Shown piece by piece: positions 36,453-45,040 of a stretch of 64,000 nt of DNA. The notes below the pieces were generated by a model, which did not search any database, had not been told where the DNA came from, and saw nothing but the letters and a program-made list of their open reading frames with translations. The stretch comes from Janibacter sp. CX7 (GTDB lineage: Bacteria > Actinomycetota > Actinomycetes > Actinomycetales > Dermatophilaceae). The translations under genes were made by a program, and so were the position numbers. Location: positions 434,001-498,000 of the forward strand of contig NZ_CP101464.1 in assembly GCF_024362365.1 (NCBI RefSeq). Direction: 5' to 3'. Position 1 is the first letter of the stretch, and the number at the start of each line of letters is the position of its first letter.

Positions 36453-37759
36453 GGTCTCGCCGACGGCACACGTGGTCCAACTGGGCCGGCAATGTCACGG
36501 ACAGCGCCGAGGCGGTGGCCCCACGCACCCCGGAGGAGGTCGCCGAGGCGGTCCGCTCCGCGGCGGGCGAAGGGCGGCGCATCCGCCCCGTCGGCAGCGG
36601 CCACTCCTTCACGGCCATCGCGCAGGCCGACGAGCTGCGGCTCGACCTGCACCACCTGTCGGGCATCGTCTCGGCCGACCGGCACACCGGGCGGGTCCGG
36701 GTGCTGGCGGGGACCCCCCTTCGCATCCTCAACCAGGCCCTCGACTGGCTCGGGCTGGCCATGCCCAACCTCGGCGACATCGACGCCCAGACCCTCGCCG
36801 GCGCCACGTCGACCGGCACCCACGGGACCGGCGCCGGGCTGCCGGGGCTCGCCGCGGGCATCGTCGGGCTGCAGCTCGTCACGCCCGACGGGCAGGAGCG
36901 GTGGGTCGACGAGAGCGACCCGGAGCTCTTCGGGGCGGCGCGGGTCGGGCTCGGCGCGCTCGGCGTCGTCACCGAGATCGAGCTCGCCTGCCTGCCCGCC
37001 TACCGGCTGCGCGCCGTGGAGTCGCCCGACGAGCTCGACGTCGTGCTGCCGCGGATTCAGGAGCACTTCGACGCCCACCGGCACTTCGAGATGTACTGGT
37101 TCCCCGGCACGGGGCGGGTGCAGACCAAGGCCAACGACCTCGTGCCCGACGAGGTCGACGAGCCGCTGCCCGAGTGGCGCCGGCGGCTCGACGACGAGCT
37201 GCTCTCCAACACGGTCTTCGGCGCCGTCAACCGCGTCCTCGCCCACGCGCCGCGAGCGGTGCTGCCCTTCAACGCCGTTGCCGCCCGGGCGCTGTCGCAG
37301 CGCTCCTACACCGCGCCCTCGCACGAGGTCTTCGTCACGCCGCGGACCGTCCGCTTCGTCGAGTCGGAGTACGCCGTCCCGCGCGAGGCGGTCGCCGACG
37401 TGCTCACCGACCTGCGGGCGTGGGTCGAGCGTCGGCGCGAGCCGATCAGCTTCCCCGTCGAGGTGCGGGTCGCCGCGCCCGACGACATCTGGCTCTCGAC
37501 GGGCCACGAGCGGGCCAACGCCTACGTCGCGGTGCACCAGCACGTGCGGGGCGCCGACCCGACGGCCTACTTCGCGGCCTTCGAGGAGATCGTCGCGGCC
37601 CACGCGGGGCGCCCGCACTGGGGCAAGCTGCACACCCTCGACGCGGAGCGGCTGGCCGCGCTCTACCCGCGGCACGGCGACTTCGTCGCCCTGCGCGACC
37701 GGCTCGACCCAGACCGGATCCTCGCCAACGACTACCTGACGAGGGTCCTCGGCGACTGA
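36449..37759 (+). CDS. FAD-linked aldonolactone oxidase (D-arabinono-1,4-lactone oxidase family)
   Basis: 436 residues. N-terminal FAD_binding_4 domain with RPVGSGHSFTAIAQAD near residue 48, GATSTGTHGTGAG near 125 and the C-terminal ALO domain ending RDRLDPDRILANDYLTRVLGD. The N-terminus WSNWAGNVT is typical of actinobacterial L-gulonolactone/arabinonolactone oxidases. GHSF in place of the usual histidyl-flavin sequence cannot by itself settle covalent flavinylation. Co-translated with the aldolase-like gene; the joint pathway is unknown. It ends 3 nt from convergent korB. Confidence 0.87.
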   Translation: MRSRRRHTWSNWAGNVTDSAEAVAPRTPEEVAEAVRSAAGEGRRIRPVGSGHSFTAIAQADELRLDLHHLSGIVSADRHTGRVRVLAGTPLRILNQALDWLGLAMPNLGDIDAQTLAGATSTGTHGTGAGLPGLAAGIVGLQLVTPDGQERWVDESDPELFGAARVGLGALGVVTEIELACLPAYRLRAVESPDELDVVLPRIQEHFDAHRHFEMYWFPGTGRVQTKANDLVPDEVDEPLPEWRRRLDDELLSNTVFGAVNRVLAHAPRAVLPFNAVAARALSQRSYTAPSHEVFVTPRTVRFVESEYAVPREAVADVLTDLRAWVERRREPISFPVEVRVAAPDDIWLSTGHERANAYVAVHQHVRGADPTAYFAAFEEIVAAHAGRPHWGKLHTLDAERLAALYPRHGDFVALRDRLDPDRILANDYLTRVLGD

Positions 37760-37762
37760 GGG

Positions 37763-38863
37763 CTACTCGACGGTCCAGGTGTCCTTGCCGTGGAGCAGCG
37801 CCTGCAGGTCGTCGTCGGTGGCCGGGCCGCCGGCGAGGTCGACCGCGGACTCGACCTGCGCGCGGGTCTGGTCGTCGTAGGTCGGCCGGTCGACGGCACG
37901 GAAGATGCCCATCGGCACGTGCGTCATCGACTCGGAGTCCAGCCGGCTGATCGAGAAGGCCTGGCTCGGGTCCGACAGGGTGACGTCGTGGACGACGACC
38001 TGGTCGGCCAGCCCCTGCTCGGAGACCTCGGCCTCCGGCACGAAGCGGACGGAGCCCCCTTCGCCGCGGACCAGCAGCTCGCGCTCGCCCTCGTCGCCGA
38101 TGGCGACCGGCTCGCCGTCGCGCAGGTGCACCAGACGCGCCTTCTGCTGCTCGACGTCCTTGATGAGCTCGAAGGCGCCGTCGTTGAAGATCGGGCAGTT
38201 CTGGTAGATCTCGACGATGGACGTGCCGCGGTGTGCCGCAGCGGCCTTGAGCACCTCGGTGAGGTGCTTGCGGTCGGAGTCCATCGTCCGCGCGACGAAG
38301 GTGCCCTCGGCACCGAGCGCCAGCGAGATGGGGTTGAAGGGGGCGTCGACGGAGCCCATGGGGGAGGACTTGGTGACCAGACCCGGCTGCGAGGTCGGGC
38401 TGTACTGGCCCTTGGTCAGGCCGTAGATGCGGTTGTTGAAGAGCAGGATCGTCATGTTGACGTTGCGCCGCATCGCGTGGATCAGGTGGTTGCCACCGAT
38501 GGACAGGGCGTCGCCGTCACCGGTGACGACCCACACCGACAGGTCGGGGCGGCTCGTCGCCAGTCCCGTCGCGATCGCCGGGGCGCGCCCGTGGATCGAG
38601 TGCATGCCGTAGGTGTCGAGGTAGTACGGGAAGCGCGAGGAGCAGCCGATGCCGGAGACGAAGGTGATGTTCTCCTTGCGCAGGCCGAGCTCGGGCAGGA
38701 AGCCCTGGACGGCCGCGAGGATCGCGTAGTCACCGCAGCCGGGGCACCAGCGCACCTCCTGGTCGGAGGCGAAGTCCTTGCGGGTCTGCTTCTCGCCCTC
38801 GGGGAGGGTCGGGACGCCGGCCGTGCCGGACGCCACCGTGGGGATGCCGAGATCGATGCTCAT
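37763..38863 (-). CDS. korB: 2-oxoglutarate:ferredoxin oxidoreductase, beta subunit
   Basis: 366-residue thiamine-diphosphate subunit. CPGCG (40-44) and Cys74 supply Fe-S ligands; GDGDALSIGGNH (115-126) binds TPP-Mg. Together with KorA it oxidatively decarboxylates 2-oxoglutarate to succinyl-CoA and reduces ferredoxin, as in mycobacterial KorAB. The ATG overlaps the korA stop (ATGA). Reduced ferredoxin could feed the NuoEFG-less cluster 4.7 kb away (inference). Confidence 0.92.
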   Translation of the reverse strand: MSIDLGIPTVASGTAGVPTLPEGEKQTRKDFASDQEVRWCPGCGDYAILAAVQGFLPELGLRKENITFVSGIGCSSRFPYYLDTYGMHSIHGRAPAIATGLATSRPDLSVWVVTGDGDALSIGGNHLIHAMRRNVNMTILLFNNRIYGLTKGQYSPTSQPGLVTKSSPMGSVDAPFNPISLALGAEGTFVARTMDSDRKHLTEVLKAAAAHRGTSIVEIYQNCPIFNDGAFELIKDVEQQKARLVHLRDGEPVAIGDEGERELLVRGEGGSVRFVPEAEVSEQGLADQVVVHDVTLSDPSQAFSISRLDSESMTHVPMGIFRAVDRPTYDDQTRAQVESAVDLAGGPATDDDLQALLHGKDTWTVE

Positions 38864-40737
38864 GCCGTGACCTCCTGGAGGGCAGCGTCGATGACCTCGG
38901 CCAGGTCGGCGACCTTGAAGGGCAGACCGCGGACCGAGGTGTGGGACCGGACGTCGACGAGGTACTTCGCGCGCAGCAGCATCGCCAGCTGACCGAGGTT
39001 CATCTCGGGCACGATGACGCGCTCGTAGCGCTGGAGGACCTCGCCGGTGTTGGCCGGGAAGGGGTTGAGGTGGCGCAGGTGCGCGTGGGCGACGCTCTTG
39101 CCGGCCGCGCGCAGGCGGCGGACCGCCGCGAGGTTGGGCCCGTAGGTCGAGCCCCAGCCGAGGACGAGGACCTTGGCCTCGCCGCTCGGGTCGTCGACCT
39201 CGAGGTCACCGATGGAGTCGGCGATCTTGTCGACCTTGGCCTGGCGGGTGCGGACCATGAGGTCGTGGTTGTCGGGGTCGTAGGAGATGTTGCCGGTGAC
39301 CGCGTCCTTCTCGATCCCGCCGATGCGGTGCTCGAGGCCGGGGGTGCCGGGCACCGCCCACGGCCGGGCGAGGGTCTCCTCGTCGCGGACGTAGGGGTGG
39401 AAGGTCGGGTTGCCCTTGGCGTCGGTGGCATTGGGCTCGCTGGCCAGCTCGACGGGGAAGGACGGCAGGTCGGCGACCTGCGGGACCTGCCACGGCTCGG
39501 AGCCGTTGGCCAGGTAGCCGTCGGAGAGCAGGAAGACCGGGGTGCGGTAGGTCGTCGCGATGCGCACCGCCTCCAGCGCCGCGTCGAAGCAGTCGGCCGA
39601 GGTCTGCGGCGCGACGATCGGCACCGGCGACTCGCCGTTGCGACCGAACATCGCCTGCAGCAGGTCGGACTGCTCGGTCTTCGTCGGCAGACCCGTCGAG
39701 GGTCCGCCGCGCTGCACGTCGACGATGACGAGGGGCAGCTCGAGGCTCACCGCGAGGCCGATCGTCTCGGACTTCAGGGCGACGCCCGGGCCGGAGGTCG
39801 TCGTCACGCCGACCGCACCGCCGAAGGAGGCACCGAGCGCGACGCCGATGCCGGCGATCTCGTCCTCGGCCTGCACGGTCGTCACGCCGTGGCGCTTGAG
39901 ACCGGAGAGGCTGTGCAGGATGTCGCTCGCCGGGGTGATCGGGTAGGAGCCGAGCACGAGCGGGCGGCCCGCGCGGTGGGCACCGGCGACGAGGCCGAGA
40001 GAGAGCGCGGTGTTGCCGGTGATGTTGCGGTAGGTGCCGGGCGGCGTCGGCGCCGCGGCGACGGTGAAGGGGACGGCGAAGTCCTCGGTCGTCTCGCCGT
40101 AGTTCCACCCGGCGCGCAGCGCGGCGAGGTTGGCGGCGAGGATGTCGGGCTTGGCGCCGAACTTCGAGGCGAGGAAGTCCTCGGTGGCCGTCGTCGGACG
40201 CGAGTACATCCACGACAGCAGGCCGAGGGCGAACATGTTCTTCGCCCGCTCCTTCTCCTTGCGGGTCAGGGTGTCGAAGTCCGCGAGCGCCTCGACGGTG
40301 ATCGAGGTCAGCGGCACGGCGTGCACGTGCCACGACTCGAGGCTGTCGTCCTCGACCGGGCTGGTCGTCCAGCCGACCTTCTTGAGGTTGCGCGTCGTGA
40401 ACTCGTCGGTGTTGACGATGATCGTCGCGCCGCGCGGCACGTCACCGAGGTTGGCCTTGAGCGCCGCGGGGTTCATCGCGACGAGCACGTCGGGGGCGTC
40501 GCCGGGGGTGAGGATGTCCCAGCTGGCGAAGTGCAGCTGGAAGGAGCTGACGCCGGGGATCGTGCCCTGGGGCGCGCGGATCTCGGCGGGGAAGTTGGGC
40601 AGGGTCGACAGGTCGTTGCCCAGCGCCGCGCTGTCGGCCGTGAACCGGTCGCCGGTCAGCTGCATGCCGTCGCCGGAGTCGCCGGCGAAGCGGATGATGA
40701 CGCGGTCCTTGGCCTGGGTCGTCGCAGTACTGCTCAT
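38860..40737 (-). CDS. korA: 2-oxoglutarate:ferredoxin oxidoreductase, alpha (gamma-alpha fused) subunit
   Basis: 625 residues, with the gamma domain fused to the alpha domain: RFAGDSGDGMQLTGDRF near residue 15, and the pyruvate-ferredoxin-oxidoreductase-like GSYPITPASDILHSL and TSGPGVALKSETIGLA. Length and fusion match actinobacterial KorA. ATG 40737 is preferred over an upstream extension of atypical composition. A 123-nt upstream region carries three CGTTAT/ATAACG half-sites. Confidence 0.92.
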   Translation of the reverse strand: MSSTATTQAKDRVIIRFAGDSGDGMQLTGDRFTADSAALGNDLSTLPNFPAEIRAPQGTIPGVSSFQLHFASWDILTPGDAPDVLVAMNPAALKANLGDVPRGATIIVNTDEFTTRNLKKVGWTTSPVEDDSLESWHVHAVPLTSITVEALADFDTLTRKEKERAKNMFALGLLSWMYSRPTTATEDFLASKFGAKPDILAANLAALRAGWNYGETTEDFAVPFTVAAAPTPPGTYRNITGNTALSLGLVAGAHRAGRPLVLGSYPITPASDILHSLSGLKRHGVTTVQAEDEIAGIGVALGASFGGAVGVTTTSGPGVALKSETIGLAVSLELPLVIVDVQRGGPSTGLPTKTEQSDLLQAMFGRNGESPVPIVAPQTSADCFDAALEAVRIATTYRTPVFLLSDGYLANGSEPWQVPQVADLPSFPVELASEPNATDAKGNPTFHPYVRDEETLARPWAVPGTPGLEHRIGGIEKDAVTGNISYDPDNHDLMVRTRQAKVDKIADSIGDLEVDDPSGEAKVLVLGWGSTYGPNLAAVRRLRAAGKSVAHAHLRHLNPFPANTGEVLQRYERVIVPEMNLGQLAMLLRAKYLVDVRSHTSVRGLPFKVADLAEVIDAALQEVTA

Positions 40738-40836
40738 GATGGGTGGTCGTGCCCCTCGCAGGTCGGTCGTGTCGCGGGCGCTCCCCGGACATCTGTCCAT
40801 GGTAGGTCCGCGACCTCCGGGCCAATCAATCGGTCA

Positions 40837-40864
40837 CGTTATGAGATGGATAACGCGCCGTTAT
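40837..40864 (-). promoter_or_regulatory. Triple half-site operator upstream of korAB
   Basis: Three alternating 6-bp half-sites, CGTTAT (40837-40842), ATAACG (40850-40855) and CGTTAT (40859-40864), form two overlapping inverted repeats with 7- and 3-nt spacers. The AT-rich block stands out in this GC-rich sequence. Minus-strand TTGCAT and CATAAC elements 19 nt apart may be the korA promoter, so a bound regulator would cover it. The regulator is unknown. The last half-site reaches into the end of the upstream gene. Confidence 0.45.
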
Positions 40865-41313
40865 GCAATGAGGGTGGCTTGGGTGGCGTCGGGCAGGCGC
40901 AGCCCCAGGACCTCGCCGGTCGCGAGGCCCGTCAACCGGGGCAGGAGCAGCTCGACGACGGTCGAGGGCTGGTGGTGCATCGGCTTGGTCTCGGGGTGCG
41001 GGTGGTAGACGAGGCCCTCGACCTGCTCGTCGCCGCGAGTCACCGTGCACCCCACGAAGGAGAAGGTCTCCGGCGGGTGCACCTCGGTCCAGTCGACGTC
41101 GACGAAGGTCCACCGCGGCTCCCGCAGCACGAGCCGGTGCGGGGCGAGGTCGACGTTGACCGTCGCCATGACGAAGGGGGACAGGTCCAGTCCGCGGGCC
41201 GCGAAGTGCGGCGCCTGCAGCTCGATCGTCCCCGCGGCGAAGGGGGAGTCGCTCGCCCGGCCGGAGGCGACCCCGTGCCCGGCGACGACCACCCCCTTCG
41301 CCTGCTGGGTCAC
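40861..41313 (-). CDS. Protein resembling archaeal CTP-dependent riboflavin kinase (DUF120)
   Basis: 150 residues. The order of motifs follows the small cradle-loop-barrel RibK family: KGVVVAGHGVASG at the start; FVMATVNVDL (48-55), with Thr51 and Asn53 at the positions of the G-T-L-N metal/nucleotide motif; FSFVGCTV (85-92) VEGLVYHP; HHQPSTVVELLLP (113-125); and GEVLGLRL near the end. Family RibK makes FMN using CTP. The G of GTLN is Ala here. The match is by eye only; activity is not assured. GTG start overlaps the DUF4870 stop. Confidence 0.45.
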   Translation of the reverse strand: MTQQAKGVVVAGHGVASGRASDSPFAAGTIELQAPHFAARGLDLSPFVMATVNVDLAPHRLVLREPRWTFVDVDWTEVHPPETFSFVGCTVTRGDEQVEGLVYHPHPETKPMHHQPSTVVELLLPRLTGLATGEVLGLRLPDATQATLIA

Positions 41314-41738
41314 TTGACCAGCTGCGGCGTCATCGGCGGGGTCCACCACTCGCCGTTGTTGGCCTTGACCGCACCGAGCACGTGGATGACGGTCGCGACG
41401 ACGATGACGAGCGGGTAGAGGATGAAGCCGACGAGCAGCAGCATGAGCACGCTCGAGGCGAGCAGCAGGATCGCGGTGATGATCTGCACGTTGAGGCTGT
41501 TGGCCGCGTGCGCCCGCACGAAGGGGCCGCGGTCCTTGTAGACGAGGTAGATGACGAGCGACCCGACGAAGCCGAGGGTGCCGGCGCTCAGCGGCAGCAG
41601 CACGGCCGGCACGAGGTGGGCGATCATGCCGAGGTTGCGCTCCTCGGTCGGTGACATCGGGGCCGGCGTGTAGGCAGGCGGCGGGGGGGTCCGGCCGGGG
41701 AAGCCCTGCTGGGGCGGGAGCTGCGGGTGCTCGCTCAT
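41310..41738 (-). CDS. DUF4870-family membrane protein
   Basis: 142 residues. A Pro/Gln-rich N-terminus of about 30 residues precedes MSPTEERNLGMIAHLVPAVL, then three to four hydrophobic helices including GFVGSLVIYLVYKDRGPFVRAHAANSLN, the DUF4870 signature. Function unknown. ATG 41738 has AGGAGGT spaced 8 nt. Probably first gene of a transcript continuing into the RibK-like gene and perhaps korAB. Confidence 0.85.
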   Translation of the reverse strand: MSEHPQLPPQQGFPGRTPPPPAYTPAPMSPTEERNLGMIAHLVPAVLLPLSAGTLGFVGSLVIYLVYKDRGPFVRAHAANSLNVQIITAILLLASSVLMLLLVGFILYPLVIVVATVIHVLGAVKANNGEWWTPPMTPQLVK

Positions 41739-41867
41739 GGGGTGTACCTCCTGTGGTCTCGGCACGACTCTGCCGTGGACGGGCCCGCGGGCCAATGCGG
41801 CCCGCCGCCGGACCGGTCGGGGGACATCCCCCCTTCGCCTGGTCCAGCGCGGGCCCGGCACGACGAA

Positions 41868-41911
41868 GGGGGCGCCCCGGCACCGTGGATCCACGGTGCC
41901 GGGACGCCCCC
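41868..41911 (-). terminator. Long palindromic terminator after the M28 peptidase gene
   Basis: 44-nt inverted repeat with 22-bp arms meeting at GGATCC and a single mismatch, 19 nt past the peptidase stop. The outer end again abuts CGAAGGGGG. Very stable hairpin; no T-tract. It lies in the 191-nt gap between the peptidase and DUF4870 genes, which otherwise contains another CCCCCTTCG copy at 41829 and the DUF4870 ribosome binding site. Confidence 0.7.
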
Positions 41912-41929
41912 GTCGGGACGGGTCTGCGG

Positions 41930-43435
41930 TCAGGCCGCGTCGACGTCCTCGGGCAGCACGGTCGGCGCCGGCTTGCCGGACTTGCCGCGGCTGGTCTTGC
42001 CGTTGATGTCCGCCGTCGACTGGGCGAGGGTGATCGTCGCGTGGGCGATCGCATCGCTCATCGTGTCGAGGGCCTCCCTGTTGACGTTGGAGATGTCGTC
42101 AGCGGGGGTGTGGTAGTTCGGGTCGTAGATGACACCGGCCTCACCGCCGAACTTCTCGACCTCCTCGGGGGTCTTGACCCCGTCGGCGCCGGTGAAGAGA
42201 CCCGACGCGGGCACGCCCGCGGCGATGAAGGCGGAGTAGTCGCTGCGACCGGAGAACTCGGTGTCGACCCACGCCTGGTTCGTGCCGTCGAAGTAGTCGG
42301 TGAAGACCTCTTCGGTGGCGGCGGAGCCGGCCGGGACCTCGACCGGGGCCTCGTAGGTCGACTCGTCGGCGTCGTAGACCCCGATGATGTGGTTGGGCGA
42401 GGCGATCATGTCGAAGTTGAGGTAGGTCGCGATGTCGTCCAGAGCGGCCGGGTCATTTTCCTGCAGGTCGGCCACGTAGTGGTCGGAGCCGAGCAGGCCG
42501 AGCTCCTCGGCGCCCCACCAGGCGAAGCGCACCTTGTTGTTGAGCTTGTTGACCTTGCCCAGCTGGACCGCGGTCTCGAGGATGCCGGCGCTGCCGGAAC
42601 CGTTGTCGTTGATGCCGGGGCCGTCGCCAACGCTGTCGAGGTGCGCGCCGAGCATGACGACGTTGTCGTCGCGCCCGCTCGTGGTCTCCGCGATGACGTT
42701 GAAGGTCTCGCGCTCCTCCATCGTCTTGGTCAGCACGAGCTTCATCGTCACCGGGCCGGCGGCCATCTTGGCGAGGAGGTTCTGGCCCTCCTCCTGGGTG
42801 ACGCCGGTGGCCGGCGCGCTGTCGGGCTCGACGCCACCGAGCGTGCCGTTGAGGGTGCCCGGCGCGTTGTTGTAGATGATCACCGCGGAGGCGCCGGCCG
42901 CCTTGGCGGCGATCGCCTTCTCCGCGAAGGAGCAGGTGCCGCGGCTGACGAGCGCGATCTTGCCGGCGACGTCGGCGCCGGCGTAGTCACCGGCGGTGCA
43001 GCCGATGGCCGTCGTCGGCGCGGCGAGGGTGGCCGTGACCCCGTCGTCGGGCGTCGGCTGGCTGTAGGACATCTCGACGGCGTCGACGGTGCGTGCCTCG
43101 GGCGAGATCTCGGTCAGGCTCGAGGAGTGGACCTCCTCGTAGACGAAGGAGAAGGGCTGCCGCTCCGTCGTGTAGCCGGCGTCGCGCAGGGTCTTCTCGA
43201 CGTAGCGGGCGCTGGCCTCGTAGCCGGAGGTCCCGGCGCCGCGGTTGCCGTCGTTGGCGTCGGCGATCTCCTGGAAGGCCTCGAGGTGCTTGTGGACGTT
43301 CTCGACCGTGACGGCCTTCGTCATCTTCTTGCTGTTGTTGGGGTTGCTTGCCTGGGCCGGACTGCTGGCGAGGGTGGTGAGTGCCAGGGCCGCGGTCGCG
43401 GCGGCCGCGGTAGCGGCAGCGGTACGTGATCGCAC
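41930..43435 (-). CDS. Secreted M28-family zinc aminopeptidase with PA domain
   Basis: 501 residues. Sec signal peptide (MRSRT then Ala/Leu-rich, cleavage likely after SPAQA near residue 29). A PA insert (GKIALVSRGTCSFAEKA) precedes the M28 catalytic domain: MLGAHLDSV (His, Asp), INDNGSGSAG (bridging Asp), WWGAEELGLLG (Glu-Glu), LNFDMIA (Asp) and YHTPADD (His), so all zinc and catalytic residues are present. GTG start with GGAGGAAA spaced about 6 nt. The C-terminus is Lys/Gly-rich. Related to Streptomyces-type aminopeptidases. Confidence 0.9.
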   Translation of the reverse strand: MRSRTAAATAAAATAALALTTLASSPAQASNPNNSKKMTKAVTVENVHKHLEAFQEIADANDGNRGAGTSGYEASARYVEKTLRDAGYTTERQPFSFVYEEVHSSSLTEISPEARTVDAVEMSYSQPTPDDGVTATLAAPTTAIGCTAGDYAGADVAGKIALVSRGTCSFAEKAIAAKAAGASAVIIYNNAPGTLNGTLGGVEPDSAPATGVTQEEGQNLLAKMAAGPVTMKLVLTKTMEERETFNVIAETTSGRDDNVVMLGAHLDSVGDGPGINDNGSGSAGILETAVQLGKVNKLNNKVRFAWWGAEELGLLGSDHYVADLQENDPAALDDIATYLNFDMIASPNHIIGVYDADESTYEAPVEVPAGSAATEEVFTDYFDGTNQAWVDTEFSGRSDYSAFIAAGVPASGLFTGADGVKTPEEVEKFGGEAGVIYDPNYHTPADDISNVNREALDTMSDAIAHATITLAQSTADINGKTSRGKSGKPAPTVLPEDVDAA

Positions 43436-43454
43436 GATGGTTTCCTCCGGTAGG

Positions 43455-43479
43455 CCGGCGGGCGCCGTTTGCCCGCCGG
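43455..43479 (-). promoter_or_regulatory. Hairpin in the M28 peptidase leader
   Basis: Perfect 9-bp arms CCGGCGGGC / GCCCGCCGG with a 7-nt loop, about 20 nt before the peptidase GTG and right ahead of its ribosome binding site. It parallels the phoX leader hairpin, also before an exported enzyme. Function not known. The gap to divergent nuoA2 is 131 nt. Confidence 0.35.
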
Positions 43480-43554
43480 TGTGACGCAGACCATAGGGGT
43501 GGCGTCGGCGCTGCGGGGGATTACGGGGTCCCCTCGTCGGCGGGTGGGCGTGGA

Positions 43555-43560
43555 TAGGGT
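43555..43560 (+). promoter_or_regulatory. -10 element (TAGGGT) for the second nuo cluster
   Basis: TAGGGT ends 6 nt before the GTG of nuoA2 with no ribosome binding site, suggesting a leaderless transcript for the whole cluster. No clear -35 and no Rex-type operator (unlike the first nuo operon). Confidence 0.5.
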
Positions 43561-43566
43561 GCGGGG

Positions 43567-43923
43567 GTGGATGGATACCTCGTCGTCGCCGGCACCCTCG
43601 TCGTGGGTGTGCTGCTCGTCGTCGCGGCCTACACCGCGCGGCGGCTCATCGCGCCGGCCGCGCCCACCCGAGCCAAGCTGACGACCTACGAGTCGGGCGT
43701 CGACCCCGTCGGGCAGGACTGGGCGCAGACCCAGGTGCGCTACCTCGCCTACGCCTTCCTCTACGTCGTCTTCGCCGTCGACGCCGTCTACCTCTTCCCG
43801 TGGGCGCTCGTGCTGCGCAGCGACCTCGGCCCGGTGAGCCTCGTCGAGGTCGCGATCTTCATCGGCGTCGTGCTCATCGGCCTCCTCCACGCCGTGCGCC
43901 GCGGCCTGCTGCGGTGGACGTGA
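43567..43923 (+). CDS. nuoA: NADH-quinone oxidoreductase subunit A, second copy
   Basis: 118 residues, three helices. TTYESGVDPVGQDWAQTQVRYLAYAFLYVVFAVDAVYLFPWA keeps the YESG loop and acidic helix residues, with Ser in place of the Cys of the first copy. First gene of a partial complex I cluster. GTG start; nuoB2 follows after 9 nt. Confidence 0.93.
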   Translation: MDGYLVVAGTLVVGVLLVVAAYTARRLIAPAAPTRAKLTTYESGVDPVGQDWAQTQVRYLAYAFLYVVFAVDAVYLFPWALVLRSDLGPVSLVEVAIFIGVVLIGLLHAVRRGLLRWT

Positions 43924-43932
43924 GGTGATCTC

Positions 43933-44514
43933 GTGACGACCGACCTGCCGATGCCGCGCGTGGGCCCCGTCGGGGCCCATGCCCCCAAGCCGATGAAGGT
44001 CGTGCTCAGCTGGGGCCGGCGCTACTCCCTCTGGGTCTTCAACTTCGGTCTGGCCTGCTGCGCCATCGAGTTCATCGCCGCGTCGATGGCCCGGCACGAC
44101 TTCATCCGGCTCGGGGTCATCCCCTTCGCCCCGGGCCCGCGGCAGGCGGACCTCATGGTCGTCTCCGGCACGGTGACGGACAAGATGGCGCCGGCGATCC
44201 GCCGCCTGCACGACCAGATGCCCGAGCCCAAGTACGTCATCTCCTTCGGCGCCTGCTCCAACTCCGGTGGCCCCTACTGGGACTCCTACTCCGTGACGAA
44301 GGGGGTCGACCAGCTCGTCCCCGTCGACGTCTACGTGCCCGGCTGCCCGCCGCGCCCGGAGGCGCTCCTGCACGGGATCCTCACCCTCCAGGACAAGATC
44401 GCCGCGGAGTCGCTGACGACCGCCGGGATGCGGGCGCGCTATGCCGGGCACCGGTCCGCCGGTGCCGGTGAGGTGCGCCGCGGCCTGCTGCGACGACCGA
44501 CGAAGGGGGCGTGA
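43933..44514 (+). CDS. nuoB: NADH-quinone oxidoreductase subunit B, second copy
   Basis: 193 residues. All four N2 ligands are kept: Cys42-Cys43 (LACCAIE), Cys108 (GACSNSGG) and Cys138 (GCPPRPE), so the terminal cluster can form. It differs from the first copy by an Arg-rich C-terminus. GTG start. The next gene begins 1 nt after its stop. Confidence 0.94.
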   Translation: MTTDLPMPRVGPVGAHAPKPMKVVLSWGRRYSLWVFNFGLACCAIEFIAASMARHDFIRLGVIPFAPGPRQADLMVVSGTVTDKMAPAIRRLHDQMPEPKYVISFGACSNSGGPYWDSYSVTKGVDQLVPVDVYVPGCPPRPEALLHGILTLQDKIAAESLTTAGMRARYAGHRSAGAGEVRRGLLRRPTKGA

Positions 44515-44515
44515 C

Positions 44516-45040
44516 GTGCCCCAGGAGGACCTCACCGTCAGCCCGCTGGAGTGGTTGCGCGCCGTGCGCGACGCCGTGGACCGCGGCTACACCTTCTTCG
44601 ACTGGCTGAGCGCCGTCGACGAGACCGACCGCGAGGAGCACCCCGGTCTCGACATCGTCTGCCACCTCGTCGACCCGCGCCCGACGCCCGAGCGCGACCA
44701 GCGCACCGCGCTCCTGCGCACCCGGGTCCCGCTCGGCGACAGCCTGCACAGCATCACCGGCATCTTCGCCGGCGCCGCGTGGCACGAGCGCGAGACGCAC
44801 GAGATGTTCGGCCAGGACTTCACCGGCTTCGTCGACGGCACCGGCCTCGGGCTGCGGCCGCTGCTCCTGCCCGACGGCTTCGAGGGCACGCCGCTGCGCA
44901 AGTCCTTCGTCCTCGCCTCGCGGGCGACCCGCCCCTGGCCCGGCGGCAAGGAGCCGGGGGAGGGGCACTCGAGCAAGTCGCCGAGCCGCCGCCGCGTCAC
45001 CGCGCCCGGTGTGCCCGGCCCGGAGTGGGGGCAGGGATGA
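44516..45040 (+). CDS. nuoC: NADH-quinone oxidoreductase subunit C, second copy (short)
   Basis: 174 residues, about 100 shorter than the first copy through loss of the N-terminal extension. [13 protein letters not shown] and [14 protein letters not shown] identify the 30-kDa family; [10 protein letters not shown] replaces the usual PLRKDYPL end, followed by a basic polar tail. It carries no NuoD part and is followed directly by nuoH2 (ATGA overlap), so the cluster has no 49-kDa subunit. Confidence 0.88.
   Translation: MPQEDLTVSPLEWLRAVRDAVDRGYTFFDWLSAVDETDREEHPGLDIVCHLVDPRPTPERDQRTALLRTRVPLGDSLHSITGIFAGAAWHERETHEMFGQDFTGFVDGTGLGLRPLLLPDGFEGTPLRKSFVLASRATRPWPGGKEPGEGHSSKSPSRRRVTAPGVPGPEWGQG

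Noticed and set aside
40861..42054. Extending the RibK-like protein to a 397-residue frame
   Set aside because: The added N-terminal part is antisense/out of frame to DUF4870 and Arg/Pro-rich. The GTG at 41313 overlaps the DUF4870 stop and starts the conserved domain.
43436..43566. Search for a Rex operator upstream of the second nuo cluster
   Set aside because: No TTCAC/GTGAA inverted repeat is present; only a GC hairpin of the divergent peptidase leader.
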